Assembly (NCBI GenBank): GCA_002869925.2
Contig: NEWT02000037.1
Span: 102,574-162,434, forward strand
DNA length: 59,861 nucleotides
Source: Nitrospira sp. CG24A
GTDB lineage: Bacteria > Nitrospirota > Nitrospiria > Nitrospirales > Nitrospiraceae
Direction: 5' to 3'
The notes beneath the pieces are model-generated. The model saw nothing but the letters and a program-made list of their open reading frames with translations. It was not told the DNA's origin and made no database searches. Shown here one piece after another: positions 25,901 through 33,892 of this stretch (position 1 is its first letter; the number at the start of each line of letters is the position of its first letter). The position numbers and the translations under genes were made by a program.

Positions 25901-26876
25901 AGAATCGCTCGCCCTCAAACGTTACCAACAGTGGCTGTCGATGCCGTTTGAAGATGCGGGCTACGGGAAAATCTTGAGCCCGAACTGTGCCCATATTCTC
26001 CTGGCTCATCGGTTGTACCTGGCAGAAGGGTTTGGGCAGGATATCAACGCAGGGCTCGGCCGGCTTGAGAACGATATGGCATCCTGGCGTACTGTGCTGG
26101 GTCAGTCGAAGACGTTGATGGTGAAAATGTTGGCCGTGACGGCGGTACAGGACGACGCGGCTATTGCGTCCGGGCTCTTGACCCGTCAGGATCTCGATGA
26201 GGCAGTAGTCGATCGACTCGGCAAGATCGTTCGCCCTCTGGATCAGGTTGAGTTGTCCCTCCGATGGCCGATGCAGAGCCATCTTCTGTGGGGGACGAAT
26301 GCTGCGATGAAGAGCGAGAAGAACGACAAGACTGCCGACCGCTCTCTGTATGTTGCCATAGCGGCTGCGATGCCCCTTCCTGTGCAGCGGCGATCCAATG
26401 ATTATGCTGATTACTATGAGGAGGCGGGCAAAGCGGTGGCGGAAGGGCGCTATACCAACTTGCCCAAACCGTCTAGTTTCATTCGAACTTCCGTTACCAG
26501 CGTGGTGGACTACGTGGCGAATCCGATCGAGCACATTATTGGAATCGAGCCGCTTCCTTCATGGGATCCCTATGTTGGGCGAACAGTGGAGACTGATGCG
26601 CGGCTTCGTCTGGCGAGCCTGCAAGTCTGGATCAGACGGGGGGCGCAAGATGGAGATGTGATCACGCGTCTCGCAAAGGCGAGCCAGACTCTGTACGATC
26701 CCTTTACCGGGCTCCCTATGTTGGTCGATCAGCGTAAAGGCGTGCTCTATAGTGTTGGGCAAGACGGTAAAGATCAAGAAGGCGATTCCCAGCGCGATGT
26801 CGCCGTCACCATTCCCAAATCTCAATCGATTGGGCTTGAGAGAAGCCGCTCCGTGTCTTCACCGCGGTCCAAGTAA
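22914..26876 (+). CDS. Large TPR/disordered/single-transmembrane protein (FimV-like layout)
   Basis: A 1320-residue protein starting at GTG 22914 (TAAGG upstream). Residues ~25-185 are TPR-like helices (ALKELLSLDPQNTEARRLFATL; AAVAELGKAIDIL). Residues ~190-840 are Pro/Ser/Glu-rich and probably disordered, with short recurring units such as MPWEQLDGV and MPWEQVENV. One hydrophobic helix lies at ~862-890 (LLCVGLVFSCVILTAIGIGAVGLAW), followed by ~430 residues of a folded, mostly helical domain, on the other side of the membrane. Position of the TPRs argues for a cytoplasmic N-terminus. The layout recalls, in mirror order, FimV/TspA hub proteins of pili and secretion; divergence from a secretin gene supports that link, but homology is not shown. 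Confidence 0.75.
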   Translation: MRTDKKPSQKTDKKAPSRAHSRGVIGYGKKSVLLEEAITHMNAGKYGRSSAALKELLSLDPQNTEARRLFATLHLRLGSLVTARQAFEALANEAIERQDLWLAESLLREYLAAGPRCVPFLELLAYVYDEKGDAMAAVAELGKAIDILIEDPDSDNPKKPSQLYTKVRALSPASPVALKFASLFDIQTGELLAPHPPAPAEVAPVEADASLHLQSETFSISEESQAISDVMPWEQLDGVPPNEEAPPPASSSPIIESLDALDVMIDPRMAGLATQELEIPRFESTGPIQEDNRLDQEMGPSILTVPSLSMNGYRDDEVKDPIDEASSVVEEGLTPTPLENYTGDGASVAVSSVGSTGLSSPMPWEQVENVTIKIEETIPPPAPLAQSEEAPLSGGESVFASPAVTQSESVSEQLSSPTPVPDMTEARESIFTAEPSTIPAIPQEPEVSPRPAADSSPTAPFSWNTIFDGAWKFTEETLSPNSPAALSKSDTTSQDTKDIEFVQPEPVTDSVFSAPSSPSTPEPLVSFSDPDPLPDTHPSILSQVSGSITETPAIRASDLPSSTAAVLSEAPLQLEEPPTLSSDAPSSFKMDVPGPPLPELAEPAREPESVSFSYFTQPQPVAPFPEASAPEPSHSVVIPEAPPIPDIASTEPPEMPVPLVVSAPPPSVTPSAAPSMKTVSPWSTGEVEVQPHRPSEKKRNWDKEKGDVPLDPAVSLPVIEASAASATELSRSGGWAAVPSEAAPPVEAVAPIPEKVIPPEDTRPEWVRASESITFVSTPPPFTETREDPDAESSHSTPEPAVSVAASAVDVLFDSTGEHRQVLTQDRLASPRPRPRVSRKMARIRNGISSFIGSCFSTTRSMVLLCVGLVFSCVILTAIGIGAVGLAWIMMEAPPSSTYQNLTASPPQALTDSTKNGYFLLLGFDVPGGQNPIRAGYDRNAEEIDLQAAHSCMLGDEGEGATTGTPAHVAHEWFASADPMAQLKLQAASIRLWAAQESLALKRYQQWLSMPFEDAGYGKILSPNCAHILLAHRLYLAEGFGQDINAGLGRLENDMASWRTVLGQSKTLMVKMLAVTAVQDDAAIASGLLTRQDLDEAVVDRLGKIVRPLDQVELSLRWPMQSHLLWGTNAAMKSEKNDKTADRSLYVAIAAAMPLPVQRRSNDYADYYEEAGKAVAEGRYTNLPKPSSFIRTSVTSVVDYVANPIEHIIGIEPLPSWDPYVGRTVETDARLRLASLQVWIRRGAQDGDVITRLAKASQTLYDPFTGLPMLVDQRKGVLYSVGQDGKDQEGDSQRDVAVTIPKSQSIGLERSRSVSSPRSK

Positions 26877-26996
26877 TTCACCGTTCCCTTCCTTATCTGT
26901 ACTCAAAGATTTCTGATTTCTTCACCCGCTCTGGTTGCTTGACACTGCTGACCGTATTCCACAGAATCACAGCACACCACTACGAGAATAGACACC

Positions 26997-28478
26997 ATGT
27001 CGTCCTCACCATCACCCTTTCCACATGCTTCCTCGGCAAAGAAAGGGGCCACATTTCCATCTGCCGTTCCGACGCAGATCGTCTCGAACGAAGAGTTCCC
27101 CCCTTTCAGTCAGACGGCAGATCAGGCCCGTGTTGAATCGCGTGTCGTCACGATTGTGGAGAGAACCGCCGCTCGACGAGGCCTCACGCGTCGAGATTTT
27201 CTTCGGACGACCGGTGGGATGGCCGCTGCGTTGCTGGCCATGAACTCGATCTTCGGAAAATTTTTTGAAGTTGGAGAAATCGAACTGTTTGAAACGGCAG
27301 CCTTTGCCGAGCAACAGGGCGCGCCCTACTTCATCTTCGATGTACAGACGCATTACGTCGGCTCGCATTTCGATCCGACCGATGCGGAACATACGCGAAA
27401 GGGCGCGGTGTCCAAACAGGGGCTGCTGTCGCTCAGACGATGGATACGGGAGTCCGGGCTCAATCCGAAGCTGGCGGGAGATCGAGGCACCATCGACGAT
27501 CTTTCGTGGAAGAATTTTGTGAAAGAAGTGTTTCTCGACAGCGAGACCGCTATCGGCCTCATCAGTACACCGCCGGGACCCTATCCGCAAGAAGCGGTCG
27601 TGCCGCCGAACGAGATGGCGCATATCCGTGACGAGATCAATAGGCTTGCGCAGTCCCAACGCATGCTGGCGCATGGATTGGCCACACCCCAGCTGGGGAC
27701 AGCCGACCTGGACTTCATGGCGATGCAGGCGGAGATGCTCAAGGTCGATGCGTGGAAGTGTTACACCGGCTCCTGTCCGAAAGGATTCGATCGTGGTTGG
27801 TGGATGGACGATGAGAAGATCGCCTATCCGATGCTGGAGCAAGCGCGCAAGCTCAATATTAAACGGGTTTGTGTTCACAAAGGACTTCCTCTTGGGCCGG
27901 TGCCGGATTACAACCATCCCAAGGATCTGATCAAAGCCGCAAGAGATTTTCCAGACATCGATTTCCTGGTCTATCACTCGGGGCTCAAGAGTACGGCGAC
28001 AGCGGATACTGTATTTGCAAAGACAGGCGAAATTCCTTGGACAACCGAGTTCTGTCGTATGAAGCAGGCGCAGCCTGGAATTAAAAACATTTATATGGAG
28101 CTTGGCTCGACCTTTGCACAACTTGTCACGACCCATCCGGCGGTCTGCGCGCATCTGCTCGGGCAGATCATCGAGGCGTTCGGCGTCGATCATGTGCTCT
28201 GGGGGACAGACTCGATTTGGTATGGGTCGCCGCAATGGCAGATCGAAGCCTTTCGGCGGTTCCAGATTCCGGATCAATTAATTGAGCAGCATCGGTACCA
28301 GCCGCTTACACGTATGGTAAAGGAACAGATCTTTGGATTGAATGCGGCGCGCGTGTTTGGCGTTGATGTCAAGGCGAAACGGAATGCATTACAACAAGAC
28401 GTGCTGGGGCAACTCAGGATGAGCTATCTGGAGGAAGGGCCGGAGCCGAGCCATCGAGTCTATGGGTGGGTGGTATGA
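26997..28478 (+). CDS. Tat-exported amidohydrolase-2 family metal-dependent hydrolase
   Basis: A 493-residue protein. A twin-arginine motif LTRRDFLRTTGG lies at ~residues 60-71, followed by a hydrophobic GMAAALLAMNSIF, so it is exported folded. The body is an amidohydrolase_2 TIM barrel: FIFDVQTHYVG (HxH-like strand 1, here a Gln-Thr-His), KCYTGS, KRVCVHKGLPLG, DFLVYHSGL, and VDHVLWGTDSIWYGSPQWQ with the conserved Asp. Family members include decarboxylases and lactonases acting on small carboxylic acids; the substrate is unknown. The Tat motif is 60 residues in, so a later start is possible, though no later Met precedes it. Confidence 0.85.
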   Translation: MSSSPSPFPHASSAKKGATFPSAVPTQIVSNEEFPPFSQTADQARVESRVVTIVERTAARRGLTRRDFLRTTGGMAAALLAMNSIFGKFFEVGEIELFETAAFAEQQGAPYFIFDVQTHYVGSHFDPTDAEHTRKGAVSKQGLLSLRRWIRESGLNPKLAGDRGTIDDLSWKNFVKEVFLDSETAIGLISTPPGPYPQEAVVPPNEMAHIRDEINRLAQSQRMLAHGLATPQLGTADLDFMAMQAEMLKVDAWKCYTGSCPKGFDRGWWMDDEKIAYPMLEQARKLNIKRVCVHKGLPLGPVPDYNHPKDLIKAARDFPDIDFLVYHSGLKSTATADTVFAKTGEIPWTTEFCRMKQAQPGIKNIYMELGSTFAQLVTTHPAVCAHLLGQIIEAFGVDHVLWGTDSIWYGSPQWQIEAFRRFQIPDQLIEQHRYQPLTRMVKEQIFGLNAARVFGVDVKAKRNALQQDVLGQLRMSYLEEGPEPSHRVYGWVV

Positions 28479-28511
28479 GAACTGATATGAATAGATGGAG
28501 GGCGTGACGAC

Positions 28512-29195
28512 ATGAAAAGCGAAATCTTATACCCAGGGGCGTTTCCAATGGTGCGCGTAGAGTTGGCGGCCGGTGAGAACATCAAAGCCGAGTCTGGCGC
28601 CATGGTGGCATGTTCACCAACTATCGACATTGAGAGCAAGATGGAAGGCGGCTTTCTCGGAGCCTTGTCACGAAAGTTTCTGACGGGTGAGAAGTTCTTC
28701 TTCCAGACGCTGCGCGCCAGCCGCGGCCCTGGCGAGGCATTGTTGGCTCCGACGGTGCCAGGCGAGATTGTCATTTTGGAACTCGATGGTGTGAACGAAT
28801 ACATGGTGCAGAAAGACGGATTCCTCGCGGGCGCCGACGCGATCGTCATCGAAAGTAAAATGCAGGGCCTGAGTCGTGGACTGTTGGGTGGAGAGGGTTT
28901 CTTCATTCTGAAAATCAGCGGGAAGGGGACACTCGTTCTGAACAGCTTCGGGGCCATTCACAAGATCGAGTTGAAACCCGATCAGGAATATATCGTGGAC
29001 AATAGCCACCTCGTAGCTTGGTCCTCCACGACATCCTACAACATTGAAAAAGCCACCTCCGGTTGGGTCGCCAGCTTCACTTCAGGCGAGGGGTTTGTCT
29101 GCCGGTTCAAAGGACCTGGACTCGTCTACATTCAAAGCCGGAACCCGGGCAGTTTTGGGGCGTGGGTACGCCAATTCATCCCGGTCTCCGAATAG
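28512..29195 (+). CDS. AIM24/TIGR00266 family protein
   Basis: A 227-residue beta-rich protein of the AIM24 family: YPGAFPMVRVELAAGENIKAESGAMVACSP, GGFLGALSRKFLTGEKFFFQTLRA, VPGEIVILELDG, GEGFFILKISGKGTLVLNSFGAI, VDNSHLVAWSSTTSY, and the closing GPGLVYIQSRN. The fold is a double-stranded beta prism. The function in bacteria is unknown; the yeast member is mitochondrial. GGAGG lies upstream. A family II repeat begins at the base after the stop. Confidence 0.9.
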   Translation: MKSEILYPGAFPMVRVELAAGENIKAESGAMVACSPTIDIESKMEGGFLGALSRKFLTGEKFFFQTLRASRGPGEALLAPTVPGEIVILELDGVNEYMVQKDGFLAGADAIVIESKMQGLSRGLLGGEGFFILKISGKGTLVLNSFGAIHKIELKPDQEYIVDNSHLVAWSSTTSYNIEKATSGWVASFTSGEGFVCRFKGPGLVYIQSRNPGSFGAWVRQFIPVSE

Positions 29196-29318
29196 CGGAT
29201 GCTGAAAACGCCCGCCAACGTCGTTCTCGGCTCGAAACAATCCTCAACGTACAGCAGAGGGTACGTCTGCGGTTCTTTCTCACCTGCGGCCTTGTTGGCT
29301 GTCGTTTTGAGCATCCGC
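29196..29318. repeat. Palindromic element family II, degenerate copy
   Basis: Ends GCGGATGCTGAAAAC and GTTTTGAGCATCCGC are inverted. The central stem is reduced to CGTAC/GTACG around a longer loop. Starts directly after TAG 29193-29195 of the AIM24 gene. Confidence 0.8.
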
Positions 29319-29361
29319 ACGAGAACATTCCACCTTCAATGAATCGATCATCAATCACATC

Positions 29362-30486
29362 ATGACGCAATTTTCCCCCAACGCTCTCTGCTTCGGTGAT
29401 GAGTTCCCTGCCGCTGGTGCGCCTTGTCTTGTTCACATCGAGGAGCACGGACTCACCGTTGCTTTTGTATCAGATACTACCGATGGCCAGCCGGAATCTG
29501 TTCCTTTTACAAGCCTCACCGTCTCGGCAGGGGGACTCGACCACGACCAGCTTGTCGTCAAGTGGGCCGGGCAGAAAGGAGAGCGAACGCTCTATCTGAA
29601 AAACCCTGACGTGATTCGCGCCTTCCGCCAATCGGCGCCGGATTATGTGAGTCATTCCTTTGAACAGGCGGCGGAACGCGTCCGTCAGGTACGTCACCGG
29701 GGCCGGCTTGTCTGGAGCCTAGTTGGCGGGATGTTCCTGGCCACGGTGCTGGGACTCTGGTTCCAGTCTGATCTGCTCGTCGAGATTGCGGTGAGCCGGA
29801 TTCCGGTAGAGTGGGAGCAAAAGCTGGGAGAGTCGGCCTATCGGGATTTTCTCAGCCATCAGGAAGTGATGAAAGAGGGCTCCGCGGTTGCAGCGCTGGC
29901 AGAGATGACCCAACGGATGACCACCCAGATCCCGGATAATCCCTACAAGTTCGAAGTGACCGTGGTGAAGAGTGATGTCGTGAATGCCTTCGCGCTTCCC
30001 GGTGGGTACGTGGTGGTGTTCACCGGGCTCATGAAAAAAGCAGCAAGCGGCGAAGAAGTGGCGGGTGTGCTGAGCCATGAGCTGAACCATGTGCTGCAGC
30101 GGCACGGGCTTGAACGGATCGTGAAAAGCCTTGGGCTGATGACGGTAACGGCCATTGTGTTCGGCAATCAGCAGGGCCTCGTCGGGATGATGAAGCAGCT
30201 CGGTGTCGAGCTGTTCACCCTCAAGTTCGGCAGAGAGCAGGAGACCGAGGCCGATCTCACGGGATTACAATTGCTTCAGCGGGCGAAGATCGATCCCTCC
30301 GGTATGATCACGTTTTTCGAACGGCTCTCGGAGAAAGATCAGGGTCGAATGGAGTGGCTCTCCACGCATCCGATGAGCGCCGACAGGGCTGAACGATTGA
30401 AAGCCGAACTCGCCGCCTTGCCGAAGAAATCGCCGGAGCCGTTCACGTTCGACTGGAAACAGGTACAAACTTCACTCGGACCTTAG
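29362..30486 (+). CDS. M48 family membrane metalloprotease
   Basis: A 374-residue protein with an N-terminal ~100-residue domain resembling a small beta domain (HIEEHGLTVAF...LTVSAGGLDHDQ), one membrane helix at ~118-138 (LVWSLVGGMFLATVLGLWF), and a peptidase M48 domain: zinc site HELNH at 239-243 and the third ligand E294 in ETEAD. The Ser/His-rich closing STHPMSADRAERL is typical of Oma1/YcaL/BepA-like periplasmic proteases that handle misfolded outer-membrane proteins. No clear Shine-Dalgarno is visible before ATG 29362; the repeat ends 43 bp upstream. Confidence 0.9.
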   Translation: MTQFSPNALCFGDEFPAAGAPCLVHIEEHGLTVAFVSDTTDGQPESVPFTSLTVSAGGLDHDQLVVKWAGQKGERTLYLKNPDVIRAFRQSAPDYVSHSFEQAAERVRQVRHRGRLVWSLVGGMFLATVLGLWFQSDLLVEIAVSRIPVEWEQKLGESAYRDFLSHQEVMKEGSAVAALAEMTQRMTTQIPDNPYKFEVTVVKSDVVNAFALPGGYVVVFTGLMKKAASGEEVAGVLSHELNHVLQRHGLERIVKSLGLMTVTAIVFGNQQGLVGMMKQLGVELFTLKFGREQETEADLTGLQLLQRAKIDPSGMITFFERLSEKDQGRMEWLSTHPMSADRAERLKAELAALPKKSPEPFTFDWKQVQTSLGP

Positions 30487-30620
30487 CTCGGCTCATTGGC
30501 TCATCCATATTTCGATGAATCTGTTCCCGTCGATCCTGCGTTTCAATAATCGAGCGCCTCTTGCAGCTCAAGGGTATTTGTATTGCACTGATGTACTACA
30601 CGATCATCGGAGGGGAGATC

Positions 30621-30884
30621 ATGGGAACTAGCGTTCGTTTGCCGGCTCGACTTGAACGACTGGTTGCGCGTGTCGCGAAAGAGCGCGGAGCCACAAAGTC
30701 CGAAGTCATTTGTAGCGCGCTGACCGCCCTTGAGCATGAAAGACGTGTGGCCCGCACCCGCCCGACTCCTTACGCTGCGATGAAGCATTTGATTGGGTGT
30801 GCCTCTGGAGGTCCGTCCGATCTCTCCGTAGAAACTGGCAAGAAGTTTCATGAGTTGCTCGCGCGAGGGCAGTCGATCCCGTGA
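30621..30884 (+). CDS. Ribbon-helix-helix antitoxin (VapB-like)
   Basis: From ATG 30621, set by GGAGGGGAG just upstream, it is 87 residues. The start SVRLPARLERLVARVAKERGATKSEVICSALTALEHER is a ribbon-helix-helix DNA-binding fold: a beta strand then two helices. The C-terminal half should contact the toxin. Its stop overlaps the PIN-domain start by 4 bp (GTGA), the usual toxin-antitoxin order. It would repress its own promoter. A longer ORF start at 30561 has no ribosome site. Confidence 0.85.
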   Translation: MGTSVRLPARLERLVARVAKERGATKSEVICSALTALEHERRVARTRPTPYAAMKHLIGCASGGPSDLSVETGKKFHELLARGQSIP

Positions 30885-31291
30885 ACGCGATTCTGGTCGA
30901 CGCAGGCCCGCTGGTGGCGCTCTTGCTTCGTGATGATCAGCACCATCAGATATGTGTGGAGGCACTCACCAAAATCCGCGATCCGTTGGTCACCGTTTGG
31001 CCCGCCATCACGGAAGCGATGTACCTGCTGAATTTCTCGTGGCGGGCGCAAGACGCGCTGTGGGAGTTGGTGCTGGAAGGAACCGTCCGGTTGCTACCTG
31101 TGGAGACTGATGATCATCGCCGCATGCGAGACCTGATGAAAAAGTATCGGATGTTGGCTATGGATTTGGCCGATGCGGCATTGGTAGCCGTGGCAGAGCG
31201 TGAGCGGATTCGACGCATCTTCACCATTGACCGGCGAGGTTTTTCAATCTATCGTCCTGCTAAACAGGGTAAGTTGATGATCGTTCCATAG
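30881..31291 (+). CDS. PIN-domain toxin (VapC-like RNase)
   Basis: A 136-residue PIN domain starting at GTG 30881. The acidic metal-binding residues are in place: D7 (ILVDAGPLVALL), E45 (PAITEAMYLL), D95/D98 (MDLADAALVAVAE) and D117 (IFTIDRRGF). PIN toxins cleave RNA, usually tRNA or rRNA, when not bound by the antitoxin. It follows the antitoxin gene with translational overlap. It looks intact. Confidence 0.9.
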   Translation: MNAILVDAGPLVALLLRDDQHHQICVEALTKIRDPLVTVWPAITEAMYLLNFSWRAQDALWELVLEGTVRLLPVETDDHRRMRDLMKKYRMLAMDLADAALVAVAERERIRRIFTIDRRGFSIYRPAKQGKLMIVP

Positions 31292-31304
31292 CATCGTCGC
31301 ATCG

Positions 31305-31643
31305 AATCGCATAGCGATCTCGGCAATGTCGATGATGACGAACAGAGAGGATTTTCGTCCGAGGCCATAATCGAACTGGCAGGCCGCCGCATCGCCGTCC
31401 GTCATATTCTGCATGAAGGCGGTCTTTGGCCACACGCATCAGCCGAAAGTTGAAAGGCTTGGTCAGACGCTGTTCTTCAATCCTGGGTCAGCTGGCCCTA
31501 AGCGGTTCTCACTCCTACGTGGGATCGGGCTATTGACCATTCGGAAGGAAAAGGTCCTATCTAAGCTAATTCGCTTGAGCGATAAGGTGAATCATCGAAA
31601 TAGATCCGGAGGCATAAAGCTCCCCAAGAAAAAGGAGAAATAA
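31305..31643 (+). pseudogene. Frameshifted remnant of a YfcE/MJ0936-type metallophosphoesterase
   Basis: One frame reads DLGNVDDDEQRGFSSEAIIELAGRRIAVRH, matching the GN(C/V)DD and GGRRIAV-x-H elements of the family. After a frame change near 31410 another frame reads AVFGHTHQPKVERLGQTLFFNPGSAGPKRFSLLRG, the hallmark FGHTH metal site and NPGSAGPKR end. The N-terminal D-x-H and GD-x-x-D parts are missing. So this is the decayed 3' half of a small phosphodiesterase. The ORF at 31413-31643 alone is not a functional gene. Confidence 0.75.
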
Positions 31644-31644
31644 C

Positions 31645-32259
31645 ATGAAGGGAAAGACACTGAGAAATAGGATCGTCGCAGCAGTAGTTATGGGAAGTTT
31701 CCTGACGCTCACGACGGCCTGTTACGGGCCGTTCAATCTGACCAGAAACGTCTATCACTGGAATAGCAATATCAAAGGCGGCAAAGAAGTTAACGAGAAG
31801 TGGATGAAGGAGATCGTCTTCTTCGGCATGATCATTATTCCGGTGTACATGTTCTCTGCGCTGCTCGATGCCTTCATCTTCAACTCCATTCAATTTTGGA
31901 GCGGGGACAATCCGATTAAAGCTTCGGATTTGCGTGACGACGGCCAGACCAAGGTCGCTCAAGTCGGTGATCTCACGATGCGGTGGACATCAACGAGCGA
32001 GGGCGCGACCGTCACCTATGAGCGACGTGGAATCATTGAGCGCCGCGCCACAATCGTGTCGAGCGCGACCGGCTATCGCCTGGTTAACGAAAAAGGCACT
32101 ACGCTCGCCGAAGTCGAATATGGGGCTGACGGCACTCTCACTGTACTCGATCAGGACTGTCGAGTTGTGCAGCGGTGGGCGGATGATCAGCTACGAGGGC
32201 TTGTCCAGGGCCATGGGGCCTCATTGGGCGAGTCTGCGGCGCTCTTGGCTGCCAAGTAG
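31645..32259 (+). CDS. DUF3332 family lipoprotein
   Basis: A 204-residue protein with a lipoprotein-type leader ending LTLTTAC-YGPF. The core fits the DUF3332 pattern: C-YGPFNLTRNVYHWN, a membrane-like stretch IVFFGMIIIPVYMFSALLDAFIFNSIQFWSG, then a soluble beta-rich tail with YERRGIIERR and YRLVNEKG. AAGGAG lies 8 bases upstream of ATG 31645. The function of the family is unknown; it is an envelope protein. Confidence 0.8.
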   Translation: MKGKTLRNRIVAAVVMGSFLTLTTACYGPFNLTRNVYHWNSNIKGGKEVNEKWMKEIVFFGMIIIPVYMFSALLDAFIFNSIQFWSGDNPIKASDLRDDGQTKVAQVGDLTMRWTSTSEGATVTYERRGIIERRATIVSSATGYRLVNEKGTTLAEVEYGADGTLTVLDQDCRVVQRWADDQLRGLVQGHGASLGESAALLAAK

Positions 32260-32280
32260 GCCTGTACTTCGTGAGAAGGT

Positions 32281-32299
32281 AGTGAACGAGTTGTTCACT
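32281..32299. other. Short inverted repeat between convergent genes
   Basis: AGTGAAC-gagtt-GTTCACT, a perfect 7-bp stem without a following T-run. It may be a weak terminator stem or an operator-like site; it lies 22 bp after the DUF3332 stop. Confidence 0.35.
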
Positions 32300-32411
32300 C
32301 TGAAGCTCGACCGTGACAGGAGACCTTAGCTGATACAGGCTTGGCTGTAAAAGAGTGAACGTACTTCGCAAACAGCTTGCATGCCCTGATTCAATCGTGA
32401 AACAACACTAA

Positions 32412-32828
32412 TTATTGGGTTGGAGCCATCTTCTGCTCAGGTTCCAGCGTTATTCCTATTTCAGCCGGGTCGTGTTCATAGGCGGCGGAGGAAAGCAGGC
32501 CGAAAAACGGTACTAGCCAAATAGCCCCACCGACGATATCAAGAATGCCCAGAGTACTTATCCTTCTCGACAGCGTTCGGTATTGGGTTTGGTATCCCGA
32601 TTTCTGCACCTCGATAAGCAGGTTGTCTCCCCTCTGTGCCTCGAAGTAAAGAGGGGTTGTCCCCACAGGTTTCCCGCTGGCGATAACCCGAGCCCCTGGG
32701 GGGTCTGAGCTTACGCCGATGCTCTCGCTTCTCGGGCCGAATAATGAACAGCCGGTAAGGTAACACGAGACAACTGCAAGTGAGATCAATTGAAAAGAGA
32801 CCTTCTTCACAATCTGCAACCATTGCAT
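32412..32828 (-). CDS. PEGA-domain lipoprotein
   Basis: A 138-residue protein. The leader ends in a lipobox LTGC-S (around residue 27). The PEGA domain follows: IGVSSDPPGARVIASGKPVGTTPLYFEAQRGDNLLIEVQKSGYQTQ. A glycine-rich hydrophobic segment TLGILDIVGGAIWLVPFFGLL is near the C-terminus, like the glycine-zipper tails of such proteins. PEGA domains are small beta modules of surface and envelope proteins. It is convergent with DUF3332 and divergent from the second PEGA lipoprotein. Confidence 0.8.
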   Translation of the reverse strand: MQWLQIVKKVSFQLISLAVVSCYLTGCSLFGPRSESIGVSSDPPGARVIASGKPVGTTPLYFEAQRGDNLLIEVQKSGYQTQYRTLSRRISTLGILDIVGGAIWLVPFFGLLSSAAYEHDPAEIGITLEPEQKMAPTQ

Positions 32829-33064
32829 TGCTCAATCCTCCGGACCTGGTTTATTGTCAGGTGTCGTCAAACGATAGAAGTTTGGCAGATAGCGTGGCGA
32901 AAATCAAAGGGCACCACTACGTTTTCGTTCCATGAAAAATCCTTGTAGTCCGACGGGGCAATTGAGTAACTATCACCATTCCCACAAGTTGAGAGCGTTT
33001 GGCATTAACTAGCCGATGAGCATGAAGAACAGGAGTCAGCAGACTCACAGTCGATGGGAGAGCG

Positions 33065-33091
33065 TTGACAATTAGAGGATTTATACATAAT
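33065..33091 (+). promoter_or_regulatory. Sigma70-like promoter of the second PEGA lipoprotein
   Basis: TTGACA at 33065-33070 and CATAAT at 33086-33091, 15-bp spacer, about 58 bp before the likely start codon. An ORF start placed at the TTG of this -35 box is therefore rejected. Confidence 0.55.
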
Positions 33092-33148
33092 GCTGTGAAC
33101 CTGGTACAAGTATGCATCTTTGAAGTTCCTTCAGAAGGAATGAGAAAA

Positions 33149-33706
33149 ATGATCAGAAGGACGAGTGGCGTGTTGTGTTTGGCTGTAATGGGAATCTTCT
33201 TTGCGGGTTGCACGAAAATAGTCTTCACGGGTAGCAAAGGGGAGCTCGACCAGAAAATCAGAATTACTTCAGATCCTCCCGGTGCAGAGGTGTTCCTCAT
33301 GGGTTCCACTCCGCTCGGCGCGACCCCACTCCTGGATGTAGCAATCGAACGAACAAACGACACGTTCCTGACTTTTAAGAAGGAGGGATATGAAGACCAA
33401 AAACTCCTCCTGCGACATCACTATCACGTCGTGCTGACTCCGAAGAAGGCTTCCCGTGAACAACGAGAGCAGGTTGCGCGAATCAAGACAGCGAGGAATC
33501 TGACGCTGATAGGGTATTCAGAGGTTCAACAAAATTTGGCTGTTGGGCAGGGAGAATATCTCGCGAGTCTATTGGTCACGTTGGGGGTGCCAGAATCTGA
33601 GCGAGGCAATGCGATTCGTCAGTTACAGGAGATTATCGCGGATTCAGCGGACCCATTAGATTTTTCAGATAAGGTTCTTGATCGTTTTCATCTGTCACGG
33701 TTCTAG
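33149..33706 (+). CDS. PEGA-domain lipoprotein with a DUF3015-like C-terminal motif
   Basis: 185 residues from ATG 33149, which has GAAGGA at 8-base spacing; ATG 33140 is too close to that site. The leader ends in the lipobox FFAGC-T. Next comes a PEGA domain: IRITSDPPGAEVFLMGSTPLGATPLLDVAIERTNDTFLTFKKEGYEDQ. The C-terminal ~75 residues carry NLAVGQGEYLASLLVTLGVPESER, which matches the motif DMAQGRGEHLASLATLMGVPANQ of the DUF3015 protein encoded next. This pairs two envelope modules in one lipoprotein beside a separate carrier of the same motif. Confidence 0.75.
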   Translation: MIRRTSGVLCLAVMGIFFAGCTKIVFTGSKGELDQKIRITSDPPGAEVFLMGSTPLGATPLLDVAIERTNDTFLTFKKEGYEDQKLLLRHHYHVVLTPKKASREQREQVARIKTARNLTLIGYSEVQQNLAVGQGEYLASLLVTLGVPESERGNAIRQLQEIIADSADPLDFSDKVLDRFHLSRF

Positions 33707-33804
33707 TAAAACTGGGCGGACTTGATCCCTTGAAATTGTTAGATGAGGAAATAGATTACGTGGCAATCCATTTGTAGACATGGAGAGAAGCGGCAAGTAT
33801 TTTT

Positions 33805-33833
33805 TTACCAGAACGTCCTTTTTCGGCTATAAT
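33805..33833 (+). promoter_or_regulatory. Sigma70-like promoter of the DUF3015 gene
   Basis: TTACCA at 33805-33810 and a perfect TATAAT at 33828-33833 with a 17-bp spacer, 60 bp before ATG 33893. The region is AT-rich, unlike the surrounding coding DNA. Confidence 0.65.
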
Positions 33834-33892
33834 GCGACCGTTGTTTCTTGTGAGCAACAGGGAGTTATACACTCACGCAAGGAGGAAAATTT

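Noticed and set aside
25650-26534. 294-residue antisense ORF in the TPR-protein gene
   Set aside because: Shadow of the real frame with no start site or recognisable domain.
27012-28277. 421-residue antisense ORF under the amidohydrolase gene
   Set aside because: Shadow frame; Arg/His/Leu-rich composition, no family, and the plus strand has a clear Tat amidohydrolase.
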